From NCBI RefSeq assembly GCF_034439435.1, contig NZ_JAPCKJ010000005.1, positions 186,001 through 250,000 on the forward strand: a stretch of 64,000 bases of DNA, given 5' to 3'. The translations under genes were made by a program, and so were the position numbers. Source of the stretch: Sarcina sp034439435 (GTDB lineage Bacteria; Bacillota; Clostridia; Clostridiales; Clostridiaceae). The notes under the pieces are model-generated. The model was given only the letters and a program-made list of their open reading frames with translations. It searched no databases and was not told the DNA's origin. This document shows positions 22,191 to 30,961 of this stretch, piece by piece. How positions within the stretch are numbered: position 1 is the first letter of the stretch; each line of letters starts with the position of its first letter.

Positions 22191-23444
22191 TTATTTTCTG
22201 ATTATATCAGCACCAAGCATTCTAAACTTTTCTTCTATATGAGGATATCCCCTGTCTATATGCTCAATACTTGTTATCTCTGTAACTCCATCAGAAATTA
22301 ATCCGGCAATAACCATTGCAGCCCCTGCTCTTAAGTCAGTAGCTTTAACAATAGCTCCTGTAAGTTTATCTATTCCATCTATAATAGCTGATCTTCCTTC
22401 AACTTTTATAGTAGCTCCCATTTTTTTAAGTTCGTCTACATGCTTATGTCTATTTTCCCATATAGTTTCAACTATTATACTTCTCCCCTTAGCTGTGGCT
22501 AATAGTGTACACATTGGTTGTTGTACATCTGTTGGGAATCCTGGATATGGAGCTGTTTTAATATTTACTCCTTTTAATTCTCCATCAACATAAACTCTAA
22601 CACTATCGTCTCCCTCTTCTACTTTAGCTCCCATTTCTAAAAGCTTAGCTGAAATTGATTCTAAGTGCTTTGGTATAACATTTTGTATTGTTACATCTCC
22701 TCTAGTAGCTGCCGCTGCTATCATAAATGTACCAGCCTCTATTTGGTCAGGAACAACGCTATAGTTGCATCCTTTTAATTCTTTAACACCTTTAATTCTT
22801 ATAACATCTGTTCCAGCACCTTTAACATTAGCACCCATAGCATTTAAGAAGTTTGCTACGTCAACTACGTGTGGTTCTCTCGCTGAGTTTTCTAATATAG
22901 TAGTACCTTCTGCTAATGTTGCTGCTATCATAAGATTGATTGTAGCTCCAACACTTACAACATCAAAGAATATATTTGTTCCTACTAATTTTTCAGCCAT
23001 TATATTTACAGCACCATGCTCGATTGAAACCTTAGCTCCTAATGCTTCAAATCCTTTTATATGTTGATCAATAGGTCTAACTCCTATTGGACATCCACCT
23101 GGAAGTTCAACTTTAGCCTCTTTGAAACGTGCTAAAAGTGCACCTATAAAATAATAAGAAGCTCTCATTTTTCTTACATCATTTCCACAAGCATTAACTG
23201 TTTTTATATCTTCTGCATTTATTTTTAATGTATTGCTATCTAATTTTTCAACACTACATCCTAATCCTTTAATTATTCTTTCTAAGCAATGTACATCAGC
23301 TATGTCTGGTACATTATCAATAACACATTCACCTTTACTAGCTAGTATAGCCGCCGGTAATATAGCTACGGCCGCATTTTTAGCGCCGTTTATATCTATG
23401 GCTCCCTTTAAAGCTTTACCACCATTTATAATTAATCTATTCAT
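22191..23444 (-). CDS. murA: UDP-N-acetylglucosamine 1-carboxyvinyltransferase
   Basis: 417 residues, the standard length for this enzyme, which transfers enolpyruvate from PEP to UDP-GlcNAc in the first committed step of peptidoglycan synthesis. It starts MNRLIINGGKALKGAIDING and has NGAKNAAVAILPA, the catalytic-Cys loop LPGGCPIGVRPID and AGTFMIAAAATRG. A longer frame opens at 23480, but the ATG at 23444 has AAGGGTGA just upstream and the correct family N-terminus. Low-GC Gram-positives carry two paralogues (murA/murZ); which one this is cannot be told from this window. Confidence 0.95.
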   Translation of the reverse strand: MNRLIINGGKALKGAIDINGAKNAAVAILPAAILASKGECVIDNVPDIADVHCLERIIKGLGCSVEKLDSNTLKINAEDIKTVNACGNDVRKMRASYYFIGALLARFKEAKVELPGGCPIGVRPIDQHIKGFEALGAKVSIEHGAVNIMAEKLVGTNIFFDVVSVGATINLMIAATLAEGTTILENSAREPHVVDVANFLNAMGANVKGAGTDVIRIKGVKELKGCNYSVVPDQIEAGTFMIAAAATRGDVTIQNVIPKHLESISAKLLEMGAKVEEGDDSVRVYVDGELKGVNIKTAPYPGFPTDVQQPMCTLLATAKGRSIIVETIWENRHKHVDELKKMGATIKVEGRSAIIDGIDKLTGAIVKATDLRAGAAMVIAGLISDGVTEITSIEHIDRGYPHIEEKFRMLGADIIRK

Positions 23445-23784
23445 ACAATTCACCCTTGCTAATTTTTTATATGTATACAATTACCATTTTCTTCTTTTTT
23501 TATTCTTGTTTAATTAATTTTTTAATTTCATCTAACCACATTTAAACTGGCTAAACAGTGAAATTTAAAGTATTACTCATAATTTTCATTATATCATAAT
23601 AAGCCAATATTTAAAGATTTTTTTTATTCATTACTTTTAAAATTTAACCAATCCGTATTATCTAAAAATACTTTTTATTCTGAAATTTCTCTCTTATTAT
23701 TTTTTTTAAAAATTCTATATGTTATAATTTATAACAAAGTTTGTATTTATTTGGAACAAACTAATATTCAAGAGAGGTTTTGTT
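23445..23784. other. Divergent intergenic region between murA and the 2H-like gene
   Basis: 340 bases, AT-rich, expected to contain the promoters of both divergent genes. The stem AGTTTGT/ACAAACT (about 23739-23762) lies just before the rightward gene. No coding frame seen. Confidence 0.45.
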
Positions 23785-24330
23785 ATGAAATATTATTTAG
23801 TAGCATTGTTTGATCAGGAATCTTGTAAATCCCTTGAATCACTTCAAAGAGGCTTATTAAGAAAATACAAGTTACCAAGAAATCATATAGGTTTACACAT
23901 TCCCCTTGAAACAATTGATAACCCTAATCTAGACAAACTAGATGAAGTGGTTCTTAAATTAATTAAACCTTATAAAAAATTTAAGATAGAGTTAACTGGT
24001 AGTGTTGAATTTAATGAAAGTACCAATAAAGCTCTAAACTTACAAATTGAAAACAAAGGTTATATAAAAAAAATGCATAGACTATTTAATGACATGTTAA
24101 AGTTACATGGTTTTAATGTTAGAGAACGTATAGATTCACCCCTATATATTCCTATAAATAATACTAACTACAAAGAACATCATAAAAAGAATAATGCACA
24201 ACCTACTGTTTTTAACTTAAGAGAATCTTCCAAGAAGAACATATTAAAAATTTCTAAAATAGAACTTTGGAGATTTCAAAATAACAAAAGAGAAATCCCT
24301 GTAAAATCATACGATCTAAGAAATTACTAA
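23785..24330 (+). CDS. 2H phosphoesterase-like protein (LigT-like, possibly degenerate)
   Basis: 181 residues. The start MKYYLVALFDQES and the KLPRNHIGLHIPLETI segment match the first half of 2H phosphoesterases (2'-5' RNA ligase family), in which an HxT/S motif sits on a strand. The second HxT motif expected about 80-90 residues later is not visible, so catalysis by the usual mechanism is doubtful. The C-terminal part (from about 125) is basic and family-poor. It may be a diverged RNA-end enzyme or a binding protein. Confidence 0.5.
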   Translation: MKYYLVALFDQESCKSLESLQRGLLRKYKLPRNHIGLHIPLETIDNPNLDKLDEVVLKLIKPYKKFKIELTGSVEFNESTNKALNLQIENKGYIKKMHRLFNDMLKLHGFNVRERIDSPLYIPINNTNYKEHHKKNNAQPTVFNLRESSKKNILKISKIELWRFQNNKREIPVKSYDLRNY

Positions 24331-24526
24331 ATAATCTATATTATGTATATTTTTATAAGCATTTTTATAGTATATATATAATTACCTTAGGTTAAAATAA
24401 TTGCAAATTAAACATTTCGTAACTTTTTAGATTTGTATTCGTTTTCTAATCTTTTCAATTGTGAAAAGATTCTGTAAAATTAACTGGTAAGCATTTTTTT
24501 GCTTAAGAAGATAGGGGGATATACTC

Positions 24527-25006
24527 ATGGAGTTAAATAATTTTTTTATTCAACAAGATAAGTTTAACAAGGAACTTGTTATCGATAATAATTTAAGTAC
24601 CTATAAGGTTACTACTAGAATGTACTTAGCTCTTCAAGTTAAGATAAGCGAATTAGCAGATGAAACAAAATGTTTTATTTATTGGAATGATAGTAATAGA
24701 TCTAGAGTTTCAAAACAATTAATTTTAGAAAAATACGTCGATTGTTTAAAACAAATCCTTACTATAGGCTTAAATAAAAATTATACTTGCTTAAAGACAT
24801 TAATAGTTAAACCAAATGATTATTGTTTAAGCGATCAATTTTTAACTTTACTTATAGATGTAAATGACTTAATAATATCTCCATCTATTGATCACTATAA
24901 AACATTATTTGAAGATTTTATAAGCTTAGGAATAAGCTTAGGCTTTTCAATAAATCAAATAGAAGAAAATTTTTTCAAAAATGATTGTTGTAAGATAGCT
25001 CTCTAA
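24527..25006 (+). CDS. dUTPase_2-like (dimeric, MazG-superfamily) protein
   Basis: 159 residues. LALQVKISELADETKCFIYW and LEKYVDCLKQILTIGL match the two helical motifs of dimeric all-alpha dUTPases (dUTPase_2): E..E in the first and E..D in the second, which bind the Mg-phosphate. Such enzymes remove dUTP and keep uracil out of DNA. The C-terminal half is less conserved. RBS AGGGGGA precedes the ATG, and a terminator follows at once. Function inferred from motif similarity. Confidence 0.65.
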   Translation: MELNNFFIQQDKFNKELVIDNNLSTYKVTTRMYLALQVKISELADETKCFIYWNDSNRSRVSKQLILEKYVDCLKQILTIGLNKNYTCLKTLIVKPNDYCLSDQFLTLLIDVNDLIISPSIDHYKTLFEDFISLGISLGFSINQIEENFFKNDCCKIAL

Positions 25007-25033
25007 AATTTAGAGAGTTATTTTTTTTTATTT
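24998..25033 (+). terminator. Terminator of the dUTPase-like gene
   Basis: CTCTCTAAA/TTTAGAGAG around a one-base centre, overlapping the stop codon (25004-25006), followed by a long T-run. Confidence 0.85.
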
Positions 25034-25060
25034 TGGAATACTAAGCTTGAGGTGATTATT

Positions 25061-25492
25061 ATGCTTGGTATTATTTTAGCAATTATTTCAGGTGCAGCTA
25101 TGAGTATCCAAGGAGTTTTTAATACAAGAGTTTCAGAAAAAATAGGAGTTTGGGAAACAAACACCATAGTTCAGGGATCTGCTTTTGTTCTAGCTTTATT
25201 AATTATGCTTATGTTAAGAAGTGGAAACTTCTCTGAACTTCGCGCTGTAAACAAAGTATATCTTTTAGGAGGGGCAATTGGTGTTGTTATAACCTATACT
25301 GTTATGGCTGCTGTAGGAAGTTTAGGACCAACCTTTGGTATATCTATAATTTTAATATCTCAACTCCTAACAGCAGGGATAATTGATGCTTTCGCTCTTT
25401 TTGATACTGAAAAAATCAAATTTGCTGCACATAACTATCTTGGAATTATAATAATGATAATAGGAATTATCATATTTAAATGGAAAAGTTAA
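25061..25492 (+). CDS. DMT-family transporter YdcZ-like (DUF606)
   Basis: 143 residues with five membrane segments covering the protein. Begins MLGIILAIISGAAMSIQGVF and contains NTRVSEKIG.WETN and a Gly-rich central helix (GPTFGISIILISQLLTAGI) typical of DUF606/YdcZ single-domain DMT transporters, which usually form dimers or antiparallel pairs. The frame extends to a GTG at 25052, but that overlaps the GAGGTG ribosome site; the ATG at 25061 is preferred. Substrate unknown. Confidence 0.8.
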   Translation: MLGIILAIISGAAMSIQGVFNTRVSEKIGVWETNTIVQGSAFVLALLIMLMLRSGNFSELRAVNKVYLLGGAIGVVITYTVMAAVGSLGPTFGISIILISQLLTAGIIDAFALFDTEKIKFAAHNYLGIIIMIIGIIIFKWKS

Positions 25493-25507
25493 TACATTGT
25501 CAAAATC

Positions 25508-25553
25508 ATACTCCCATTCATATATTATAAAATAATAAATAATATGGGAGTAT
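25508..25553. promoter_or_regulatory. Stem-loop overlapping the subtilase ribosome site
   Basis: ATACTCCCAT pairs with ATGGGAGTAT (25508-25517 with 25544-25553). The right arm contains the GGGAG ribosome-binding sequence of the gene starting at 25559. It could terminate the YdcZ transcript or hide the ribosome site of the protease gene. Confidence 0.5.
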
Positions 25554-25558
25554 TTATT

Positions 25559-26755
25559 ATGTTTTCAATAAAAAATAAATTGGATAGCAATCTAAAAATT
25601 TATATAAATCGCTCTTATTATACTAAGTATCGAGTTTTAATCAAATGTAAGAAATTTATGAAAGATATGGCAAAGAAAATGCCTCAACTAAAAGGTACTA
25701 TTGTAAGAGAAATTGAATCACTAAATTTGATTTGCGCTATTCTTACACCAAAAGCCATTAATAGATTAATTGAATATCCTGAAATAGAATTTATTTCTTT
25801 TGATGACCATGCTATTCTTTGTGGTCTTAGTATTGGAACAGCAAATAGACTTCCCTCTAATAAGTCTTTTAATTTTACTGGCAAAAATATATCTATAGGA
25901 TTAGTTGATAGTGGCGTTTATCCTCATCAAGATTTATTGAATCCTAAAAATAAAATAGATATGTTTTTAGATTTACTAAATAACTATTCCTATCCTTATG
26001 ATGATAATGGGCATGGAACAGCTCTAAGTGGAATTATATGTGGTAGCGGTTATTCCTCTAAGTTCGTTTTTAAAGGTATTGCAGAAAACACTAAAATAGC
26101 TTGCATTAAAGCTTTTGATGCTACTGGTAAAGGATATGTATCAGATATACTATTTGCTATTCAGACCCTTATATATCAAGAAGAAAATCCTATAAGAATT
26201 TTATGCTTACCATTTGAACTTACTAGCCATAATATTAGAATCTCAGATTATTTTAATGAGATTTTTAAATTAGCTGTTAGCAAAAATATTATTCCTATTG
26301 TTCCTTCTGGAAGCATAGAAGGAGATAACACTATTCAGGGCTTAGCATTATCTCCTTGGTGTATAACAGTTGGCGGTATAGATTCTACAAAGACACCAAC
26401 AACAACTTTTAAATTTTCTTCATCTGGAAATTCTAACTTGAAAAAACCAGATTTTTGTTCTGCTTGCGCTAATATAATGTGCTTAAACTCAGATAAGCAA
26501 TATATCTCTGAGAGAAATGGCATAAAGCTATACCCTCATAAATTGGATAGTAGCTACACTGTTTTTCAAGGAACTTCTTTAGCCTGTGCCTACATATCTG
26601 GAGTATGTGCATTACTTTTAGAGTCTAAGCCAGAACTAAACTATAAAGATTTATGTTCACTATTAAAAATAGCTTCTAACAATAAATATGAACTTCCTTC
26701 AGATTCTGTTGGAGAAGGAGTCATTGATTTATCCTTCTTACTAGAAAATGTATAG
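25559..26755 (+). CDS. S8 subtilisin-family serine peptidase with propeptide and no signal peptide
   Basis: 398 residues. Residues about 22-85 look like an Inhibitor_I9-type propeptide (YRVLIKC at the start, then ICAILTPKAINRLIEYPEIE). The S8 domain follows with Asp117 (IGLVDSGV), His152 (DDNGHGTALSGII) and Ser340 (GTSLACAY). The residue expected to be Asn in the oxyanion hole (AAGNxG in subtilisin) reads PSGSIEG here, so the Asn seems replaced by Ser. No signal peptide is visible, so it may act in the cytosol or spore like ISP or Csp proteases. An ATG at 25544 overlaps the ribosome site and is not used as start. Confidence 0.8.
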   Translation: MFSIKNKLDSNLKIYINRSYYTKYRVLIKCKKFMKDMAKKMPQLKGTIVREIESLNLICAILTPKAINRLIEYPEIEFISFDDHAILCGLSIGTANRLPSNKSFNFTGKNISIGLVDSGVYPHQDLLNPKNKIDMFLDLLNNYSYPYDDNGHGTALSGIICGSGYSSKFVFKGIAENTKIACIKAFDATGKGYVSDILFAIQTLIYQEENPIRILCLPFELTSHNIRISDYFNEIFKLAVSKNIIPIVPSGSIEGDNTIQGLALSPWCITVGGIDSTKTPTTTFKFSSSGNSNLKKPDFCSACANIMCLNSDKQYISERNGIKLYPHKLDSSYTVFQGTSLACAYISGVCALLLESKPELNYKDLCSLLKIASNNKYELPSDSVGEGVIDLSFLLENV

Positions 26756-26757
26756 GA

Positions 26758-27810
26758 CTAATTTATATAATCTACGGGATTAATAGGATTCCCTTTATAT
26801 CTCAATTCTAAATGTAGGTGAGGCCCAGTACTTCTTCCAGTACTACCGACTTTTGCAATAGTCTCACCTTTTTTCACTTCTTTTCCCGATTCGGTTAATA
26901 TCTCACTAGCATGTGCATATAAAGTTTCTGTGTTATCATCATGTTTTATTATAACCATATTTCCATATATATCATCATAGCCTACAAAGCTTACTACACC
27001 ATCGCAAGCTGCTTCTATAGGTGTTCCACTTGGTACAGCAATATCTACGCCTCTATGCCCCCCTCTGCTCTTTTCTCCAAATACAGATGTTACAACTCCA
27101 CCTCTCGTTGGATGTGATAAGAAGGTCATGTTGGAGTTAATAGGATTCTTTACTCCCTTATAAATCTTAGTACTCTCTGCCTCTTTTAAAATTGATTCAG
27201 ATATTACTTCACTATTTTCTTCTTTTCCATTTATAAAGGTCATTTTCTTTTTAACCTTTTTTTCTCCCGCTTTTCCATTTTCAACAGTATTATCACCTAA
27301 GTACTTATTATCTACTTTTATAATCTCCACGGCTGGATCTATTGGTACAGTCTCTTCTACTTCAGCTTTAACAGTTATTTCTACTAAAGGCTCATCTAGA
27401 ATCTTATTACTTAACAGAATTTTAGATGAAATTTCATCAACTGAACTGATATCTTGAGATAAAACACTATTTTTTTTCAAATCTACTTTTGTATCAAATT
27501 CTACCTCTTTAACTAAAACTCCACTTTCAGAAGCTTTTTTAACATATTTTTCTTTGATTTCATTTAAAACATCCTCTACAGTATCTTGACTATCTATATA
27601 ACCTACCACATTGTTATTTAAAGATAGCTCATAAGCCTCAACATAAATATTAGCCATACGGCTTACACCCTCAACAACATATTCAAATCCTCCTTTTTCT
27701 GCATACAAGGAATTTGCAAATACCTCAGTTTTAACTGTAGAAAATAAAATAATTAAGGTAAAAAGAAAAACTCTACTAAAGTTTCTCCCCTCGCCCTCCG
27801 AAATACTCAT
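26758..27810 (-). CDS. Secreted cell-wall M23 metallopeptidase with G5 domain
   Basis: 350 residues. Signal peptide (SRVFLFTLIILFSTVKTEVFA), a mixed region of about 100 residues, a G5-like domain around 150-215 (IIKVDNKYLG, then ENGKAGEKKVKKKM and INGKEENSEVISES), then a LytM/Peptidase_M23 domain (about 235-350) with HRGVDIA, LYAHAS and the zinc ligand HLHLELR. It should cut peptidoglycan cross-bridges or peptides at the cell surface. A TTG at 27816 is also possible. It is convergent with the subtilase, ending 2 bases from its stop. Confidence 0.88.
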   Translation of the reverse strand: MSISEGEGRNFSRVFLFTLIILFSTVKTEVFANSLYAEKGGFEYVVEGVSRMANIYVEAYELSLNNNVVGYIDSQDTVEDVLNEIKEKYVKKASESGVLVKEVEFDTKVDLKKNSVLSQDISSVDEISSKILLSNKILDEPLVEITVKAEVEETVPIDPAVEIIKVDNKYLGDNTVENGKAGEKKVKKKMTFINGKEENSEVISESILKEAESTKIYKGVKNPINSNMTFLSHPTRGGVVTSVFGEKSRGGHRGVDIAVPSGTPIEAACDGVVSFVGYDDIYGNMVIIKHDDNTETLYAHASEILTESGKEVKKGETIAKVGSTGRSTGPHLHLELRYKGNPINPVDYIN

Positions 27811-28045
27811 ATTCAAAATTCTCCTTTTAATAAAAATTTTAGTTTAAAATTAAACACGTAAATTAATGTGCCCATTAAAATAAAACTTATTCATTCAAAT
27901 AAAATATTTTTTATATTTTATAAGAGATTACTTTATTGTTATAGAAAAGACACTTTGATATAATTAAACATAGTCTAAAATTTTAATTTATTATAAATCT
28001 TTAATTATTAGACTATTTATACAAAACTAGAAAGGTGGTTATTTT

Positions 28046-29047
28046 TTGAGTACTTTTATGTTAAAAAACTCAGCCACTAAATTTACTCCTGTTAGTAATG
28101 TATTCATAGAAGAATATATGCCTAAAGCTCGTGGGGAATTTATTAAGGTTTATTTGTTAATGATAAAATATAGCTTTACGGGGGAACCTGGAGTTAACTC
28201 TTCAATTTTAGCAACAAATTTGAACCTTTTAGAATCAGATATAATGAATGCTCTTAATTATTGGCATGAAGAAGGTGTCATAAAATTAGTTCCTATAGAT
28301 AAAATGAATAACTTTAAAATAGAGTTTGTAGACTTATCGGAAGGCAATCATTCATCAAATCAAAATTCTGTTGATTTATTGTCAGCACTTGATGAAAATA
28401 ATACTAAAGATATGCTGAAAGATATAGAAAAACTTATATGTAGACCTTTATCAACAAAGGAAATGACTACCTATCTTTCTTGGCAAACAGAGCTTAATTT
28501 TTCCTCTGAGCTTATACTAATATTAATAGAGTATTGTGTATCTAAAGGAAAAAAAGATGTTAGATACATAGAAACAGTGGCTCTTGGTTGGCATAACGCC
28601 GGAATAAAATCAATAGAGGAAGCTCAAGCTTACATAACTAAAACAGAAGATAAATGGGTTAAAATAAGAAAAATACTTAAGTATTTAGGAATACAAAATA
28701 CTGAGATAATGAAGCCTCAAGAAACTATGATGGAAAAATGGCTTCTAACTTATAACTTCTCTGTTGAGTTAATACTTAAAGCTTGTGACATATGCTTTGA
28801 AAGACTAAATAGAGCTGACTTTAAATATATAGACGGTATTTTAGCTAAATGGTTTAAAGACGGTATAAAAACTCTTGATGATGTTGCTAAGAAGGATGTT
28901 AAGAAGTCATCAAACATCAAAAAACCATTTAATACAAACAATACAGCTCAAATTCAAAAGAAACCAGCTAGAGAAGCAAACTTTACCCAAAGAGATTATG
29001 ACTATGATTCCTTAGAAAAACAATTGTTAGGATGGGATACTGAATGA
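28046..29047 (+). CDS. DnaD-domain primosomal protein
   Basis: 333 residues. The N-terminal winged-helix region (about 1-90: FIKVYLLMIKYS, then LNYWHEEGVIKL) is followed by two DnaB_2/DnaD helical domains (about 125-200 and 205-290, each with YI...W...GIKS/GIKT). This is the layout of DnaD/DnaB initiation proteins that prepare DNA for helicase loading. The start is TTG at 28046 (AGGTGG, 7-base spacing); the first ATG is 12 bases later. It overlaps the next gene by 4 bases (ATGA), so the two are translated as a pair. Confidence 0.85.
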   Translation: MSTFMLKNSATKFTPVSNVFIEEYMPKARGEFIKVYLLMIKYSFTGEPGVNSSILATNLNLLESDIMNALNYWHEEGVIKLVPIDKMNNFKIEFVDLSEGNHSSNQNSVDLLSALDENNTKDMLKDIEKLICRPLSTKEMTTYLSWQTELNFSSELILILIEYCVSKGKKDVRYIETVALGWHNAGIKSIEEAQAYITKTEDKWVKIRKILKYLGIQNTEIMKPQETMMEKWLLTYNFSVELILKACDICFERLNRADFKYIDGILAKWFKDGIKTLDDVAKKDVKKSSNIKKPFNTNNTAQIQKKPAREANFTQRDYDYDSLEKQLLGWDTE

Positions 29048-30039
29048 TTAAAGGTTATAAAAGTCAATTAATGGATATGTACGAAAAAATTCGTCAAAAA
29101 GAAAAATCAAATCTAGCTAATAGACAAAAAGAAATAAAAGAAAAAATACCTCAAGTATTTGAATATGAAAGAGAAATAAGTAAGCTTTCTCTAAAACTTT
29201 CAATGCTTGCTTTAAGAAAGCATGAAAAAGAAAGTTTTGAAAAACTAAGAAAAGAAATCGAAAATCTTAGAGATGAAAAAGATCAACTGCTTGCTATGAA
29301 TGGATATTCAAAAGATTATTTAGATATGCATTATAAATGTGAAAAGTGTAAAGATACAGGATATATAGGCGCTGAAAAATGTGTTTGTTACAAAAGAAAA
29401 CTTGTAGAGATATACTATGAGAATTCTCATATGGCTGATGCCTTAAAATTAAATAACTTTTCAAAATTTGATATAAATGTTTTTTCTTCTATGAGCAAAG
29501 GAAATGAAAAGTATTCTCCAAGAGAAAATATGCAAATCATTATAGACAAAATGATTAATGGATATATTCCAAAATTTAATAGCCATAATGAAAATATACT
29601 TTTCTATGGAAGTCCTGGTACCGGAAAAACATTTATGACTTATTGTATAGCTAAAGAGTTATTAGATAATGGATTTCTTGTAGTTTATAGAACTTCTGAT
29701 GAGCTTATTAGAAATCTTAGAGAAATAAGGTTTAATAATGATCGTGAATTAGAAGGATTGCTTATAAATTGTGATTTACTTGTTATTGATGATTTAGGAG
29801 CCGAACAAATAACTGATTTCTCAACTACTGAGTTATTTACTCTTCTAAACAAAAAAATATTATTAAATAAAAAAATGATTATATCAACTAATTTAAATTT
29901 ACCTGAACTCAAACAGGCTTATGCAGAAAGAATAACTTCAAGATTACTTGGAAACTTTATTCTGTTTAAAACCTATGGAGATGACATAAGAATAAAGAAA
30001 AATCTTCAAAAAAGAAAGAATATATCTTATCTTACTTAA
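29044..30039 (+). CDS. DnaI/DnaC-type helicase loader ATPase
   Basis: 331 residues. The N-terminal coiled-coil region is Lys/Glu-rich (about 10-90), a CXXC zinc-like pair (CEKCKDTG) and CVC follow, then an AAA+ domain with Walker A GSPGTGKT (about 190), Walker B LLVIDDLGAE and sensor ISTNLNL. DnaI-like proteins load the replicative helicase DnaB together with DnaD-type partners. Its 4-base overlap with the DnaD gene confirms they work together. dnaB itself is 20 kb away at 49160. A perfect 16-bp terminator follows. Confidence 0.88.
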   Translation: MIKGYKSQLMDMYEKIRQKEKSNLANRQKEIKEKIPQVFEYEREISKLSLKLSMLALRKHEKESFEKLRKEIENLRDEKDQLLAMNGYSKDYLDMHYKCEKCKDTGYIGAEKCVCYKRKLVEIYYENSHMADALKLNNFSKFDINVFSSMSKGNEKYSPRENMQIIIDKMINGYIPKFNSHNENILFYGSPGTGKTFMTYCIAKELLDNGFLVVYRTSDELIRNLREIRFNNDRELEGLLINCDLLVIDDLGAEQITDFSTTELFTLLNKKILLNKKMIISTNLNLPELKQAYAERITSRLLGNFILFKTYGDDIRIKKNLQKRKNISYLT

Positions 30040-30056
30040 AAGATAAGATATATTCT
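30017..30056 (+). terminator. Terminator of the primosome operon
   Basis: AGAATATATCTTATCT pairs with AGATAAGATATATTCT (30017-30032 with 30041-30056), followed by TTTT. It overlaps the last codons of the loader gene. Confidence 0.85.
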
Positions 30057-30097
30057 TTTGGCATAAATAAATTAAATATCGAAATATTCTTTTGAAG

Positions 30098-30130
30098 AAT
30101 AAAAAAGAACTTCAGTTAAACTGAAGTTCT
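30098..30130 (-). terminator. Terminator of the tRNA operon
   Basis: AGAACTTCAGTT pairs with AACTGAAGTTCT (30106-30117 with 30119-30130), followed on the minus strand by TTTTTTATT. It is directly downstream of tRNA-Thr. Confidence 0.85.
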
Positions 30131-30131
30131 G

Positions 30132-30207
30132 TGGAGCTGATGATCGGACTTGAACCGATAACCTGCTGATTACAAGTCAGCTGCTCTGCCAATTGAGCCA
30201 CACCAGC
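30132..30207 (-). tRNA. tRNA-Thr (anticodon TGT)
   Basis: 76 bases with encoded CCA. Acceptor GCTGGTG/CATCAGC, anticodon loop CTTGTAA. Last gene of the ten-tRNA transcript. Confidence 0.95.
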
Positions 30208-30210
30208 GCA

Positions 30211-30287
30211 TGGCGACTCAGAAGGGGCTCGAACCCTCGACCTCCGGCGTGACAGGCCGGCACTCTAACCAACTGAGCTACTGAGCC
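30211..30287 (-). tRNA. tRNA-Asp (anticodon GTC), copy 3
   Basis: 77 bases with CCA. Anticodon loop CTGTCAC within a CCGGC/GCCGG stem. Same sequence as the other two Asp genes in the cluster. Confidence 0.95.
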
Positions 30288-30299
30288 ATTTAAAGTTTA

Positions 30300-30375
30300 T
30301 GGTGGTCGCAACAGGGATCGAACCTGTGACCCCCTGCTTGTAAGGCAGGTGCTCTCCCAGCTGAGCTATGCGACC
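30300..30375 (-). tRNA. tRNA-Val (anticodon TAC), copy 3
   Basis: 76 bases with CCA. Anticodon loop CTTACAA, acceptor GGTCGCA/TGCGACC. Confidence 0.95.
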
Positions 30376-30380
30376 TTATA

Positions 30381-30455
30381 TGGTGACCCCTAGGGGAATC
30401 GAACCCCTGTTACCACCGTGAAAGGGTGGTGTCTTAACCGCTTGACCAAGGGGCC
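30381..30455 (-). tRNA. tRNA-Glu (anticodon TTC), copy 3
   Basis: 75 bases with CCA. Anticodon loop CTTTCAC in a CCACC/GGTGG stem. Confidence 0.95.
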
Positions 30456-30460
30456 AAAAC

Positions 30461-30537
30461 TGGCGACTCAGAAGGGGCTCGAACCCTCGACCTCCGGCGT
30501 GACAGGCCGGCACTCTAACCAACTGAGCTACTGAGCC
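30461..30537 (-). tRNA. tRNA-Asp (anticodon GTC), copy 2
   Basis: 77 bases with CCA. Identical to the copies at 30211 and 30716. Confidence 0.95.
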
Positions 30538-30551
30538 ATTAAAAACTTTAA

Positions 30552-30627
30552 TGGTGGTCGCAACAGGGATCGAACCTGTGACCCCCTGCTTGTAAGGCAG
30601 GTGCTCTCCCAGCTGAGCTATGCGACC
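30552..30627 (-). tRNA. tRNA-Val (anticodon TAC), copy 2
   Basis: 76 bases with CCA. Identical to the copies at 30300 and 30807. Confidence 0.95.
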
Positions 30628-30633
30628 GTAATA

Positions 30634-30708
30634 TGGTGACCCCTAGGGGAATCGAACCCCTGTTACCACCGTGAAAGGGTGGTGTCTTAACCGCTTGACC
30701 AAGGGGCC
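30634..30708 (-). tRNA. tRNA-Glu (anticodon TTC), copy 2
   Basis: 75 bases with CCA. Identical to the copies at 30381 and 30887. Confidence 0.95.
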
Positions 30709-30715
30709 AAAAATG

Positions 30716-30792
30716 TGGCGACTCAGAAGGGGCTCGAACCCTCGACCTCCGGCGTGACAGGCCGGCACTCTAACCAACTGAGCTACTGAGCC
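30716..30792 (-). tRNA. tRNA-Asp (anticodon GTC), copy 1
   Basis: 77 bases with CCA. First Asp gene in transcript order. Confidence 0.95.
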
Positions 30793-30806
30793 ATTAAAAG
30801 TTTTTA

Positions 30807-30882
30807 TGGTGGTCGCAACAGGGATCGAACCTGTGACCCCCTGCTTGTAAGGCAGGTGCTCTCCCAGCTGAGCTATGCGACC
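30807..30882 (-). tRNA. tRNA-Val (anticodon TAC), copy 1
   Basis: 76 bases with CCA. First Val gene in transcript order, 5 bases after tRNA-Glu copy 1. Confidence 0.95.
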
Positions 30883-30886
30883 GTGA

Positions 30887-30961
30887 TGGTGACCCCTAGG
30901 GGAATCGAACCCCTGTTACCACCGTGAAAGGGTGGTGTCTTAACCGCTTGACCAAGGGGCC
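30887..30961 (-). tRNA. tRNA-Glu (anticodon TTC), copy 1
   Basis: 75 bases with CCA. First gene of the cluster, about 100 bases downstream of the strong promoter at 31064-31092. Confidence 0.95.

Noticed and set aside
30126..30961. Regular repeats with about 75-base units resembling an array such as CRISPR
   Set aside because: Each unit is a complete tRNA gene with acceptor stem, anticodon and CCA; the period is due to the Glu-Val-Asp triplication.
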